This document shows, in pieces, positions 8,138 through 17,136 of a stretch of DNA of 64,000 nucleotides; position 1 is the first letter of the stretch; every line of letters starts with the position of its first letter. Origin of the DNA: Propionigenium maris DSM 9537. GTDB taxonomy: Bacteria; Fusobacteriota; Fusobacteriia; Fusobacteriales; Fusobacteriaceae. Position numbers and translations under genes: made by a program. The stretch lies in contig NZ_BSDY01000004.1 in NCBI RefSeq assembly GCF_027925155.1, positions 212,284-276,283 of the forward strand, read 5' to 3'. Below the pieces are notes generated by a model, which was given only the letters and a program-made list of their open reading frames with translations, was not told the origin of the DNA and searched no databases.

Positions 8138-9559
8138 CTATCTCTTCAGCTTTGTAAGCATAGCTTTTGCAACAAGGGGTTTCTGGATTACACTTGGTCC
8201 GCATATACATCCGCCCTTACACCCCATTCCCTCTAACAGGGTATTGGTTTTAGCCAGTCTGAACTGCTTGAAGGCCTGGGCTCCCTCCTTAATTCCGTCC
8301 ATCTGAATCAACTGAAGCTCCTTCTCACACTTATTTACCACAGCCTGGGCAACCCCTCCGCTTCTGGCAAAGTTCCAGCCGTCATAGCTTCCCTCTATAT
8401 CCTCCCTTGAAAGAGTATCTATATCTATCCCCCTGGCATCTATCCACGACAATATATCTGTAAAGGTCAGTACATCATCCACTATCCCGTACTTTTTCGC
8501 CTCTACCTTCTTGGCAGTACAAGGCCCTATAAACACTATCTTATACTCTGGGTCCTCATCCTTAAGTCTTTTGGCAAGAGCCATCATAGGGGAGTCTACG
8601 TGAGATATATACTCCACCATATCCGACTGATGGAGCTTTATATACTCATAGAAGGCCGGACAGCAGGATGTGGTCATCTTCTCATCCCTTGTGTCCATTA
8701 CATGAGCCTCCTCCTCTATTACCATATCTGCTCCGATGGCCACCTCTACTGCTCTGGTGAACCCCAGCTCTAAAAATAATGATTTTATCTTCTCCAGAGT
8801 AGTCCCTGCCCCAAACTGAGTAATTATAGCTGGAGCAAACATCGCCACAACCTTTTTATTGTTTTTTATATGGGATACAACATCTATCAGATGAGTGGGA
8901 GACTCCACTGCTCCAAATGGACAGGCTGAGTGACATGCTCCGCAGGAAACACACTTGTTCCTGTCTATACTTGCTACACCCCTTTCATTGGCCTTTATTG
9001 CTCCCACACCGCAGGCCTTCTCGCAGGGTCTCGACAGTTTAACTATGGCGGAGAAGTCACAGGCTTTTTCACAGAGCCCGCATCCCACACACCTTTCTGC
9101 ATCTATTACAGCTCTCTCATTGACAAAGCTTATGGCATCCTTGGGACATATTACCTCACAGGAGTGGGCTATACAGTTTCTGCACAGGTCGGTGGCATAG
9201 TACTGACCCGTTGGACACTGGTCACAGGCTTCCTCCACAACCTCCACAGCGTGGTCCCTTCCCTCATACTCAGCGGGAATCTGCTCACCCTTAAACTTCT
9301 TCTGCAGCAGTTCCAATAGCTCATATAGCTCCATATCTCTCACCTTATACAGGTTCAGATTTAGGTATACCTTTATCCTCTGTTTTAAGATCTCCCTCTC
9401 CCTGTAGATGGAGTCTCTGTAGGTCGGCTTCTCTCCGCTAAGGAGCATCTTGGGCAGCTTAGGAAGTTCCTTCAGCAGTTCCCCGGTTTCATAGAGATCC
9501 ACTATCGCCTGGAGAGTCAGCTTCCTTAGCTCCTTCACTGAATTCAATTTTATCTTCAT
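8138..9559 (-). CDS. Monomeric [FeFe] hydrogenase, group B type
   Basis: A 473-residue iron hydrogenase. The N-terminal half has a helical region, then ferredoxin-like Cys clusters (CRNCIAHSCEVICP, CVGCGLCEKAC, CVSCGACHSACP). The H-cluster domain shows L1 TSCCPAF, L2 PCTAKKVE and L3 GMGCKGGCICGP. L3 differs from the textbook ACPGGCxxGGG but resembles group-B proteins. It should exchange electrons between ferredoxin and protons, disposing of reducing power as H2 in fermentation. It is monocistronic with its own promoter. Hydrogenase maturases are not in the window. Confidence 0.9.
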   Translation of the reverse strand: MKIKLNSVKELRKLTLQAIVDLYETGELLKELPKLPKMLLSGEKPTYRDSIYREREILKQRIKVYLNLNLYKVRDMELYELLELLQKKFKGEQIPAEYEGRDHAVEVVEEACDQCPTGQYYATDLCRNCIAHSCEVICPKDAISFVNERAVIDAERCVGCGLCEKACDFSAIVKLSRPCEKACGVGAIKANERGVASIDRNKCVSCGACHSACPFGAVESPTHLIDVVSHIKNNKKVVAMFAPAIITQFGAGTTLEKIKSLFLELGFTRAVEVAIGADMVIEEEAHVMDTRDEKMTTSCCPAFYEYIKLHQSDMVEYISHVDSPMMALAKRLKDEDPEYKIVFIGPCTAKKVEAKKYGIVDDVLTFTDILSWIDARGIDIDTLSREDIEGSYDGWNFARSGGVAQAVVNKCEKELQLIQMDGIKEGAQAFKQFRLAKTNTLLEGMGCKGGCICGPSVIQKPLVAKAMLTKLKR

Positions 9560-9597
9560 ACTTCCCCCTGTTCACTAATGATTTTTAGATTTCCCCC

Positions 9598-9626
9598 ATT
9601 ATATAATCATCAACCCCTTGCGTAAA
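9598..9626 (-). promoter_or_regulatory. Promoter of the hydrogenase gene
   Basis: TTTACG (9621-9626), 17 nt, TATAAT (9598-9603) on the minus strand. Upstream GTTAATTGTTGGTTAA (about 9642-9660) has Rex-like half-sites but does not match a full Rex palindrome. Confidence 0.6.
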
Positions 9627-9777
9627 GTATAAAGAAACTTTTATTAACCAACAATTAACAATTTGAAGTAAATACATTTTAGAACTCAGTGCATTTTATG
9701 TTTGTTATCTATTTGTTTTAATAGCATTTATTTCTGTTTATATACACCTACCACTGAAGATTTACCGTATAAAATAA

Positions 9778-9810
9778 AGGGAATGGAGCTATAAAATATC
9801 TCCATTCCCT
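9778..9810 (-). terminator. Terminator of the alpha/beta hydrolase gene
   Basis: AGGGAATGGAG / CTCCATTCCCT stem with a T-rich tail on the minus strand. Confidence 0.85.
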
Positions 9811-9861
9811 CAGATTTACTACATTCATTTTAGCTCCCCTTACCTAGGGTGAGCAGGCCTG

Positions 9862-11304
9862 CTAATCTATCTTCTCCTCTATATTTCTCTCAAGGTAGTC
9901 GAAGAACTCATTGTATCTCAGCCTGAGAAGCATATCTGGGGATACTGTAACTATCCCCTTCTCCCCCTTGATACTAAGCTCCCCCAGAAGGGTTCCCCTT
10001 CCATAGAGGAGGTTTTCAGGAGAGATAGGCAGGGAGATGTGGGCCAGACAGAAGGTGAATCCCGACCACTTGAGATCCAGATCTGCATCCTCCTCTTTGG
10101 CCCTTCCGTCGGTCACCCTCACTACAGAAACCTCCTCCGTCCTGTTTCTCATATTGCTCACCACCACTATATCACTGACGATACCAGACTCCTTAATACC
10201 CCTTGCAAAGTCGATCTCTTTTATCTTAGACTTATAAAAGTCATTGTACTTCCTGTTGGCATCAAAGATGATAACTTCTCCGGCCTTATTCCCCATCTCA
10301 CGGATTACCTTAAAGAGTGCCGTAGCATCCACTGTAGCATCCTGGATAGATGTATAAGCGTATACTGGAGGAAGGCCTTCCCTCTCCTCCTCTGTAAGCT
10401 TTGAGAGGTTTTTTCTGGCATTTTTTATAATATTGTACACCTGGATCCCCGGGTTCTTAGCAAAGGAGTTGTACTTGGCCATATCATACTCTGGGTATAT
10501 ATCCAGCCATGCAAACTTCTCAAAACCAGGAATCTTACTGGTGAGAATATCCAGGAATCCAAACTTAGCAGCAGGATTCACACCCATTGCAGGGGATATC
10601 CAGAATACCCCGTCTGGTTTTGGAAGATCATTGTCCTCCTTCATATCGTGAGCGATATACTGGAGAGTGGTGGTTGCCCCTGTGGAGTACCCCATCATAT
10701 AGAACTTACCTCCCTCTATCCCCTCAAGCTTCCTCTTGACCATCCTTGCCCCAAACCTTGCAGTCTTGGAAAAATCCTTCCAGCTCAGCTTCAGGAGCTC
10801 CCCTGGATAGGTCCCGTGGTAGGGATACCTCAGAGCCAAAACATAGTATCCCTTGTCATAGAATGTCTTAGCCATATCCCTCATGGAGTAGGGTGAGTCT
10901 GTAAGTCCGTGGAGCATGAGAACTCCTCCCTTTATCTTCTCAGGTATCATCTCAAAGGAGGCATTCACATCTGTGTCCAGATGACCATAGGGGGAGCTTC
11001 CCGACTCCCTTATATACCTGTTGTAGAGGCCCTTCTCCTTCACCTCTACCTCCTGATACCTCTCCTCCAAGAACAACTTCTCATCCCTTAGGTAGCTCTC
11101 CACATCCCCATAGGTATCGTAGTCCAGCTCAGCTACCTCACTCACACCGTGCCACGGCATGAGCTTCAGATCGTTATTCACAAAGAGGTAGCCCCTGGTT
11201 ACCTGAATTACCGCCACTACCACTATTAACTTTACTATACTCTTAACTATAAATTTAATCCCCTTCAACTTCATCCCCCTCAGTTTCTCTCTATTCCCTA
11301 TCAC
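9862..11304 (-). CDS. Membrane-anchored alpha/beta hydrolase
   Basis: A 480-residue protein with an N-terminal signal-anchor (IKFIVKSIVKLIVVVAVIQV) and a lysophospholipase-like alpha/beta hydrolase domain. The oxyanion region is VLMLHGLTDSPYS and the nucleophile elbow is GYSTGA, with Ser as nucleophile. The catalytic Asp/His are not certain from inspection. It is probably exported and anchored with its domain outside the cytoplasmic membrane; the substrate is unknown. The start could be GTG 11304 or the internal ATG 11274 (MKLKGIKF). Ribosome sites are imperfect for both. Confidence 0.75.
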   Translation of the reverse strand: MIGNREKLRGMKLKGIKFIVKSIVKLIVVVAVIQVTRGYLFVNNDLKLMPWHGVSEVAELDYDTYGDVESYLRDEKLFLEERYQEVEVKEKGLYNRYIRESGSSPYGHLDTDVNASFEMIPEKIKGGVLMLHGLTDSPYSMRDMAKTFYDKGYYVLALRYPYHGTYPGELLKLSWKDFSKTARFGARMVKRKLEGIEGGKFYMMGYSTGATTTLQYIAHDMKEDNDLPKPDGVFWISPAMGVNPAAKFGFLDILTSKIPGFEKFAWLDIYPEYDMAKYNSFAKNPGIQVYNIIKNARKNLSKLTEEEREGLPPVYAYTSIQDATVDATALFKVIREMGNKAGEVIIFDANRKYNDFYKSKIKEIDFARGIKESGIVSDIVVVSNMRNRTEEVSVVRVTDGRAKEEDADLDLKWSGFTFCLAHISLPISPENLLYGRGTLLGELSIKGEKGIVTVSPDMLLRLRYNEFFDYLERNIEEKID

Positions 11305-11378
11305 ACTATCAAGAAGTCCCTCCCCTTATAGGATTCCTCTTCCTTTACTTTATTCCATCAAAATGCCCCTATCCTTTC

Positions 11379-11657
11379 CTACTCCATAAAAAAGGTTATA
11401 TATAGGGCTGCTGCCCCCTGAAGGCTCACTATAGTGGGAATACCATACCTAAAAACTCCCTTTCTTGTCTTGTGTCTCCACACCTTCATCCCGGCAATTC
11501 CTCCCAGCCCACCTCCAAGGATAACAGATAAAAAAAGAGTTCTTTCAGCTATCCTCCACCTATTCCTCCTGGCCTGCATCTTATCCCATCCAAAGATGAG
11601 AAAGGTTAATATATTTATAGATATCAAATATATCATTAAAATTTTTCTTCCATCCAC
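11379..11657 (-). CDS. DUF1294 family membrane protein
   Basis: A 92-residue protein with two to three membrane segments and the DUF1294 signature: FGWDKMQARRNRWRIAE, GGGLGGIAGM, RHKTRKGVF. GTG start at 11657 with GGAGG 8 nt upstream. The function of the family is unknown. Confidence 0.85.
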   Translation of the reverse strand: MDGRKILMIYLISINILTFLIFGWDKMQARRNRWRIAERTLFLSVILGGGLGGIAGMKVWRHKTRKGVFRYGIPTIVSLQGAAALYITFFME

Positions 11658-11734
11658 AATTTACTCCTCCCTGATCAATTTTAAAGATTATATCATACTT
11701 TTCCACCTAAGATACACTTTGCACCTTACTCTTG

Positions 11735-11945
11735 AAAAAAAGGTGTCCGAAGTAGTAGATATTACTTTGGACCTTTAACGTTTACTAGACCGTTATACAG
11801 ATTAAGTTTATCATAACGTTTTACACACTTCTTCTCCTGCAGAGGTATGATTGCAGCTTCCAAAGGTCGTAAGTTAATATTCTACTTGTAAGACATTACG
11901 AAGGACTAGATCTTCTTTTGTTCCTTTCACAACAAAAAAGAACAT
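11735..11945 (-). repeat. Intergenic repeat, module B
   Basis: A B-module copy in minus orientation. Diagnostic parts on the + strand are CTAGACCGTTATACAG, AAGTTTATCATAACGTTTTA and CAAAGGTCG, which match the copies at 57.5 and 62.9 kb. It is joined to an A module in the opposite orientation. Confidence 0.8.
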
Positions 11946-11980
11946 AGGACCTTTACATCCTATGCTCTTAATATTTTTTA

Positions 11981-12150
11981 ATCGACCGAAGATAGTCGTC
12001 CGGCTTCACGCCAAAAGTCTGCTTCGTTCCGTTTTACTCTTTAGGTTCAATCTTGAGCCCTTAAAAGGAACGAAACCTCTGCTTAACTATTAAAGACAAT
12101 TATCGTAGGTCTTGATTTTTTGATTCTTTTGTATCAAGACAAAAGAACTG
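11981..12150 (+). repeat. Intergenic repeat, module A
   Basis: A-module copy. Outer stem CGTTCC / GGAACG, inner stem GGTTCAA / TTGAGCC, then AAAGACAATTATCG and a terminal hairpin with loop GTATCAAGAC. The loop complements the upstream TCTTGAT. Confidence 0.85.
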
Positions 12151-12154
12151 TAAA

Positions 12155-13156
12155 TTACTTAATCTTCTGCCCAGTATACTGGTACTTACCGATCTTTTCA
12201 GCCAGGGCTTCCAGATCCACTGCCTCTACCTTGGTAATTACACCGTCTAGTAACAGTTGAATCTCTTCCTTCCCCTTGCTCTTAGAGTATCTGGAGAATA
12301 ACTCCATAGCAAACTTTCTGTCCTCGTCAGTCATCTCTCCAAATCCTAGTATTGCAGGTCCCGGAGTTCCGGCTCCAACAATATAAAGGCTTGCGTGAGC
12401 TTTCTGCTCAGAAAGCTTCAAGTTGTCCTCATTTTCCCTTCCTACGAAGAGGTACTTCCCCTCATCCATTCTGAACATTCTTCCTACCTTGGCAAGGTGG
12501 AAAAGGAATGAATGCTCCTCGTCCAGGAATCCGTCCTTCTCTATGAGCTTCAATCTATTTGAGTAGTTTGGATCTGTCAGTAGACACCCTCCACCTGGGC
12601 TTGGGTACTCCACAAGGCCAAACTCATCCATCATAGCCATCTGTCTCTTTCTGCTTCTTCCCTGAATATCCAGTAGCTGAGCTCTGTCTATCCATCCTTC
12701 CTTCTCAGGCTTTGTCTCTGGAAGACACTTAGCAGATAGCGGTCTCACGATAATATCGTCCACCTCAGCCAGCTTCTGTACCCTTCCAAGAGCGTTGTAG
12801 TTCTGCGACATAGGTCTCTGTCCCAGTACCTCTCCCGATATTAAAAACTGTGCATCATACTTTTCCAGTAGACCAGCTGCCACTTTAAACATAAGGGCAT
12901 GACAATCGATACAAGGGTTTATATTCTTTCCTCTCCCACTTGGAGGATTCTTAACTATCTCTGTATGGATAGCCTTAAAGTCCACATACTCCAGCTTGAT
13001 CCCCAGCTGCTTTGCCATATTCTCAGCCTTCTCGTTCTTTCCCCCGAAGAAGTGAGATACAAAGTTTAATGCGATAACCTCTATCCCCTGCTCCTGTACT
13101 ACTCTTATTGCCAGGGCACTGTCCAGTCCTCCTGAAAATAATGCTAATGCTCTCAT
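12155..13156 (-). CDS. PP-loop ATP-pyrophosphatase, ThiI/MnmA-like
   Basis: A 333-residue protein. The N-terminal PP-loop is LFSGGLDSALA. A CxxC lies in NPCIDCHALMF, then SGEVLGQRPMSQN, a block typical of ThiI/MnmA-like RNA-thiolation enzymes found without a THUMP domain. PSPGGGCLLTDPNYSNR follows. It probably activates a tRNA base or a small-molecule carbonyl through adenylation, with the Cys pair handling sulfur. The exact substrate cannot be fixed from sequence. It lies 71 nt downstream of the Gate-domain gene, same strand. Confidence 0.78.
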   Translation of the reverse strand: MRALALFSGGLDSALAIRVVQEQGIEVIALNFVSHFFGGKNEKAENMAKQLGIKLEYVDFKAIHTEIVKNPPSGRGKNINPCIDCHALMFKVAAGLLEKYDAQFLISGEVLGQRPMSQNYNALGRVQKLAEVDDIIVRPLSAKCLPETKPEKEGWIDRAQLLDIQGRSRKRQMAMMDEFGLVEYPSPGGGCLLTDPNYSNRLKLIEKDGFLDEEHSFLFHLAKVGRMFRMDEGKYLFVGRENEDNLKLSEQKAHASLYIVGAGTPGPAILGFGEMTDEDRKFAMELFSRYSKSKGKEEIQLLLDGVITKVEAVDLEALAEKIGKYQYTGQKIK

Positions 13157-13227
13157 TCTATCATCTCCTTTAAATGCATAAGGCTCCTATGCTACAACTA
13201 GCAAGTTTCCTTAAAAAATATCCACTG

Positions 13228-14157
13228 CTAGCTATGGATCCCTTCCACAGCTTCTTGTTTACTCTCCCTGGGCATAATCTTATTAAATACCAGGGTAAAT
13301 ATTACCGCAAAGACTATCCGCGCCCAGAATATCCCCACCATCTTAGCTCCTATGGGTACCATGAGAAGGGTATCCTCTATGAGGGCATGGCAGAGACTCA
13401 TAAACACCGCCACAAGGAAAAGGTCCCTCGGGCTGTACTTCCCTCCCTTGGTCTCCCTTATGATAAGTCCGCTTCCATAGCTTATTCCCATGGTAAGCCC
13501 CACTATACAGGTTAGTGATAACCCCGGATCTATCCCCATAAAGGACATAACAGGGGAAAACTTCCTGTTTATCCAGTCTATTACACCGATCCTCTTGAGA
13601 ACCTCCATTACCGCCAGAAGAACAAAAATTATCATAAAGATAGTAAGGTACTTTCTCACCTCTCCAGATATCCAGTTGAGAACTCCCGGTTTAGATTCCT
13701 TCACAGTAAATCTGAATACAGCAGTTTCCTGATACATATTAAAAACTTTGAATATAAAGTTTAAAAATGCTCCTGCTATTATAGCACACAATACCCTAAT
13801 TGCTAAAATTTTTGAGGTCTTTGCTCCCGTCTCTCCAATAACCTTGAGCTCCACAGGAAGGGAGTGGGCAAATAACATGAGACTTGCAACTATTGTTATC
13901 TCTGCCACAGTGAATACATTGTTCTGGGTCATGGTGAATAACACCAGCAATCCGCCGTAGATATTGGTTACCATTGCAGTGGCCCACACAATTCCCAGTT
14001 CTCCGCTGAGTCCCACAAACCCCATAAGGGGAGATATCCCCTTGGCTACGAGATCTATGATCCCCAGATGCCCTGCCACCTTCACCAGTATGCTTATAGG
14101 CAGCATTATCTTCAGAAGCTTCAGGCTAATAGCCGCACTTTCCTTTAATAACTTCAT
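13228..14157 (-). CDS. Nucleoside-recognition (Gate) domain membrane protein
   Basis: A 309-residue integral membrane protein with about eight hydrophobic segments and two Gate-type halves (for example SPLMGFVGLSGELGIVWATA and SPVMSFMGIDPGLSLTCIVG). Such YjiH/spore-maturation-like proteins resemble nucleoside transporter cores. The substrate is unknown. It starts 6 nt after the sepF stop, in the hemW-yggS-sepF operon. Confidence 0.75.
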   Translation of the reverse strand: MKLLKESAAISLKLLKIMLPISILVKVAGHLGIIDLVAKGISPLMGFVGLSGELGIVWATAMVTNIYGGLLVLFTMTQNNVFTVAEITIVASLMLFAHSLPVELKVIGETGAKTSKILAIRVLCAIIAGAFLNFIFKVFNMYQETAVFRFTVKESKPGVLNWISGEVRKYLTIFMIIFVLLAVMEVLKRIGVIDWINRKFSPVMSFMGIDPGLSLTCIVGLTMGISYGSGLIIRETKGGKYSPRDLFLVAVFMSLCHALIEDTLLMVPIGAKMVGIFWARIVFAVIFTLVFNKIMPRESKQEAVEGIHS

Positions 14158-14162
14158 CTAGA

Positions 14163-14693
14163 CTAATCCTCCAGGTCTATACCGTTATTCCCAGGCTCAG
14201 TCACCTTCCCGTCAAAAACTATCTCTACACTCTCAGGTACTACAACATATACCCTCTTACTTACAGGGATGAAGTTGGCTCCCTTTATGCTGCAGGCTCC
14301 GCTTAGGAAATCCAGGATCCTCTGAGCTATTCCACCATCTACATTTTCAAGGTTTACCGTTACAGTCTTGTTCTCCTTGATGTAGTTGGCTATCTTCTTA
14401 CACTCACCGTAGTTTTTAGGCTCCACAAATACAGTCTGGTTTCCGCTGAGGCCGGTCTTCTTGGCTTCAGGCTTCTTCTCCACCACTGCAATGGGCTCCT
14501 GTACCCCTACTCCCTCGTTCTTAGTAGCTATAAACTCTGTCTTCAGCTCCTCTACTGTACCTCTGCCCACATCAGCTATATCGTCCACTACCAGGTCGTC
14601 CACAGCATTTTCCAGCTGTCTCTCCTCCTCCTCGGTAACTCCTACCCCCAGCATATCCTTAAATGTACTGTTTATCTTCTCCTTTAAACTCAT
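14163..14693 (-). CDS. sepF: Cell division protein SepF
   Basis: A 176-residue protein starting MSLKEKINSTFKDMLG. This is an amphipathic membrane-targeting helix, followed by an acidic linker and the C-terminal SepF domain (VFVEPKNYGECKKIANYI, VNLENVDGGIAQRILDFLSG, VYVVVPESVEI). SepF bundles FtsZ and anchors it to the membrane. ATG 14693 has AGGAGG 6 nt upstream; an in-frame extension to 14726 overlaps yggS and is unlikely. The neighbour yggS is often linked to sepF. Confidence 0.92.
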   Translation of the reverse strand: MSLKEKINSTFKDMLGVGVTEEEERQLENAVDDLVVDDIADVGRGTVEELKTEFIATKNEGVGVQEPIAVVEKKPEAKKTGLSGNQTVFVEPKNYGECKKIANYIKENKTVTVNLENVDGGIAQRILDFLSGACSIKGANFIPVSKRVYVVVPESVEIVFDGKVTEPGNNGIDLED

Positions 14694-14703
14694 ATCCAAC
14701 CTC

Positions 14704-15393
14704 CTAAGAAAATATCTTGCTTCCAATCCTTATTATTGTAGATCCCTCTTCCAGAGCAATCCTATAGTCATTGGTCATTCCCATGGACAGCTCAGTCATC
14801 TGTCCCTCAAAGTACCTTGTGTTAAGCTCCTCCTTGAGCTCCCTCAGTCCTCTGAATACTCCCCTTATCATCTCCTCGTCCTCCGAGTAGGGAGCCATGG
14901 TCATGAGACCTCTATATCTTATGTTTTTTAACTTAACCAGTTCCTCTATTTCCTTGTACAAACTTTCCACTGTATATCCTTCTTTACTCTCCTCACCGGA
15001 CACATTCACCTCTAGGAGCACCTCTATAGTCCTTCCTATCTGGGCCGCTCTCTTATCCAGCTCCTTTGCTAAGGACAGCTTGTTTACCGAGTGCACAAGG
15101 TCTATATAGTCGATTATATACTTAACCTTGTTCTTTTGAAGGTTTCCGATGAAATGCCATTGGATATCCTCCCCTATGGCTGTTGTATCAAAGTGCTCCT
15201 TCTTCTCCCTTATTATCTGTACCCTGTTCTCTCCAAAGATAGGATTTCCCGCCTCAAAGGCTCCCTCCATCTCCTCGGTTCCCACATACTTGGTTACAGC
15301 TACAAGCTTTACCTTCTCAGGGTGGGATGAATACTTTGCAATATCCTCTCTGATCTCCTCTATATTCTGTCTGATAACATCCTTCTTGCTCAT
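14704..15393 (-). CDS. YggS/PLPBP pyridoxal phosphate homeostasis protein
   Basis: A 229-residue PLP-binding TIM-barrel protein. KLVAVTKYV carries the PLP lysine, followed by FGENRVQ, WHFIGNLQKNKVKYI, EVNVSGEESKEGY, RGLMTMAPY, ELSMGMTNDY and STIIRIGSKIF. It buffers PLP and has no known catalytic activity. Full length for the family. It starts 9 nt after the hemW stop. Confidence 0.95.
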   Translation of the reverse strand: MSKKDVIRQNIEEIREDIAKYSSHPEKVKLVAVTKYVGTEEMEGAFEAGNPIFGENRVQIIREKKEHFDTTAIGEDIQWHFIGNLQKNKVKYIIDYIDLVHSVNKLSLAKELDKRAAQIGRTIEVLLEVNVSGEESKEGYTVESLYKEIEELVKLKNIRYRGLMTMAPYSEDEEMIRGVFRGLRELKEELNTRYFEGQMTELSMGMTNDYRIALEEGSTIIRIGSKIFS

Positions 15394-15402
15394 CTTTTCC
15401 CC

Positions 15403-16482
15403 CTAATCCAAAAATTCTTCAAAGACATCGTTTGCCAGGAAGACTCCTTTCTGGCTCAGTACAAATCTTTTCCCTCTTCTCTCAAGGAGCCCATTTCTCT
15501 CCAGCTCCTCACACCTTTTAAGGTATCTGCCGCTGGCCTCTACTCCCTCTTCCAGGAGCCTGAGTCCAAGGATAAATCTGTACTCCTCCTCTGCCTCTGA
15601 ATCTACCCTCTCTTCACTTTCCACAGGTTTTATTTTTTCATCTATTTTATCATAATAAGGGATAAATTCCACCAAGTTTTTATACCTTATCCCGTCTACA
15701 TACCCCGATGCTCCAAGGCCTGCTCCCACATACTCCCTGTTTTCCCAGTACTTACTGTTGTGTCTTGCAGCCATCCCTGGGAGGGCAAAGTTTGAGATCT
15801 CATAGTGGACATATCCTGCCCCTCTCAGCCTCTCTATTATCCCCTCATACATATTAGCTTCCAGGTCGTTATCCGTTTCCTGGTAGACCCCGGCACTTAG
15901 CTTCTCAAAGAAGGGGGTTCCCTCCTCCCAGATAAGGGAGTAGATAGAGATGTGCTCCGGCTTCATCCCGATAATCTGATCCAGATCCTCATTTAGCTCC
16001 CCCATGGTCTGGTCTGGCAGGGAAAACATAAGGTCGATACTTATATTCTCAAAGCCCGCCCTTCTGGCTGCCTCATAGGTAGCTATAGCCCTATCCCTGT
16101 CGTGGAGACGCCCTAAGGTCTTCAGGTGCTTCTCATTGAAGGACTGCACCCCTATACTCACCCTGTTTATTCCCGCCTCCCTGAAGGCTTTCAGCTTATC
16201 GTAGTCCACAGTCTTGGGATTTACCTCCAGGGTCACCTCAGCTCCCACAGCTATATGGAGCTTCTTCAGCACCCCCTCAACATCCTCCGGCTTTAGAAGG
16301 GATGGAGTCCCTCCTCCAAAGTAAACTGTGTCGTAGCTATAGTCTGGGTAGAGTTCTATCTCCCTCTTGAGGTACTCCACATATTTGTCCCTCTCGCTTC
16401 CGCTGCTCTTAAATGAGAGGAAGTCGCAGTACTCACACTTGTTGACGCAGAAGGGTACGTGTATATATATTGCATCGCACAT
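15403..16482 (-). CDS. hemW: Heme chaperone HemW, radical SAM family
   Basis: A 359-residue radical SAM protein. The CxxxCxxC motif is CVNKCEYC near the N-terminus, followed by YFGGGTPSLL, SIGVQSFNEKHLKTLGRLH, and HNSKYW, the HNxxYW motif that separates HemW from coproporphyrinogen dehydrogenase HemN. I set the start at ATG 16482 (MCDAIYIHVPFC), preceded by AAGGAG. The open frame continues to 16602, but that part translates repeat DNA. First gene of the hemW-yggS-sepF operon. Confidence 0.93.
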   Translation of the reverse strand: MCDAIYIHVPFCVNKCEYCDFLSFKSSGSERDKYVEYLKREIELYPDYSYDTVYFGGGTPSLLKPEDVEGVLKKLHIAVGAEVTLEVNPKTVDYDKLKAFREAGINRVSIGVQSFNEKHLKTLGRLHDRDRAIATYEAARRAGFENISIDLMFSLPDQTMGELNEDLDQIIGMKPEHISIYSLIWEEGTPFFEKLSAGVYQETDNDLEANMYEGIIERLRGAGYVHYEISNFALPGMAARHNSKYWENREYVGAGLGASGYVDGIRYKNLVEFIPYYDKIDEKIKPVESEERVDSEAEEEYRFILGLRLLEEGVEASGRYLKRCEELERNGLLERRGKRFVLSQKGVFLANDVFEEFLD

Positions 16483-16545
16483 AGTTATTCTCCTTACTTT
16501 ATATTTCGTTACTCTGCTCACAGCGAAAGTAACCAAAACTTCAAA

Positions 16546-16720
16546 AACTTCGATACCTTTGTCTTGATACAAATGTATCCGAAAAATCAAGACTTCCGAC
16601 AATTGTCTTTTCAGGCTAACACAGGGTTACCATTCCTTTTCCAGGCTCAAGATTGAACCTGCATAGTCCGACGGAATGACGCTTGATCTTTCCTGTGTTG
16701 CCCGACGACTGTCCTCAGTC
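16546..16720 (-). repeat. Intergenic repeat, module A
   Basis: A-module copy, minus orientation. Outer stem CATTCC / GGAATG, inner stem GGTTCAA / TTGAGCC, pseudoknot pair TCTTGAT / ATCAAGA. It lies directly upstream of hemW. Confidence 0.85.
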
Positions 16721-16786
16721 ATAGTTAAATATTTTTTATACTCTATTCCTAATTATATCACACCCTTACTTTTTTATGCTAACTTA

Positions 16787-16815
16787 AAAGAGCCTCTGAT
16801 TAGAGGCTCTTTATT
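16787..16815. terminator. Terminator between two A repeats
   Basis: AAAGAGCCTCT / AGAGGCTCTTT stem with T-containing tails on both strands. No gene ends here on +. On - it would end transcripts from the Crp-like gene after the repeat at 16871-17040, which would then lie in that 3' UTR. Confidence 0.75.
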
Positions 16816-16870
16816 ACAATTCTATTTATTCTTTAATCCTACAAAAACTGAATCAAAAAAATCCAATTCG

Positions 16871-17040
16871 TTACTTCTCTCTTGAAAAAGAAGTAGCCAA
16901 GAGTTCAAGACTTCCGACAATTGTCTTTTGGAGCTGAAACAAGGTTTCCATTCCTTATGTGGGCTCTAGATAGAACCTGCATAGTTCGACGGAATGAAGC
17001 TATGCCTCTCCTGTGATGTCAGACGACTGTCTTCAGTCAG
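16871..17040 (-). repeat. Intergenic repeat, module A
   Basis: A-module copy, minus orientation. Outer stem CATTCC / GGAATG, inner stem GGTTCTA / TAGAGCC, pseudoknot pair CTTGAA / TTCAAG. Confidence 0.85.
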
Positions 17041-17136
17041 GTGTTAATATTTCTTATCCTCTATTCCTAAGTTCTATCATTCCCTGACTTTTTTATTTCA
17101 GGTTAAAAGATCGCACTTAAAACTTCTATGCACCAA

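Noticed and set aside
8138..9559. Hydrogenase L3 deviation as an inactive enzyme
   Set aside because: Both Cys of the L3 motif and all L1/L2 residues are kept, and group-B enzymes vary here.
9640..9662. Rex operator upstream of the hydrogenase
   Set aside because: GTTAA half-sites occur but not the full TTGTTAA-N4-TTAACAA palindrome. Too weak to list as a site.
11735..12150. CRISPR or rRNA/tRNA remnants in the repetitive gaps
   Set aside because: The repeats are long, singly placed and hairpin-rich. There is no regular short repeat-spacer array and no tRNA cloverleaf or rRNA motif.
14163..15393. sepF-yggS pairing as unusual in this lineage
   Set aside because: The pairing is common across many phyla, so it is ordinary.
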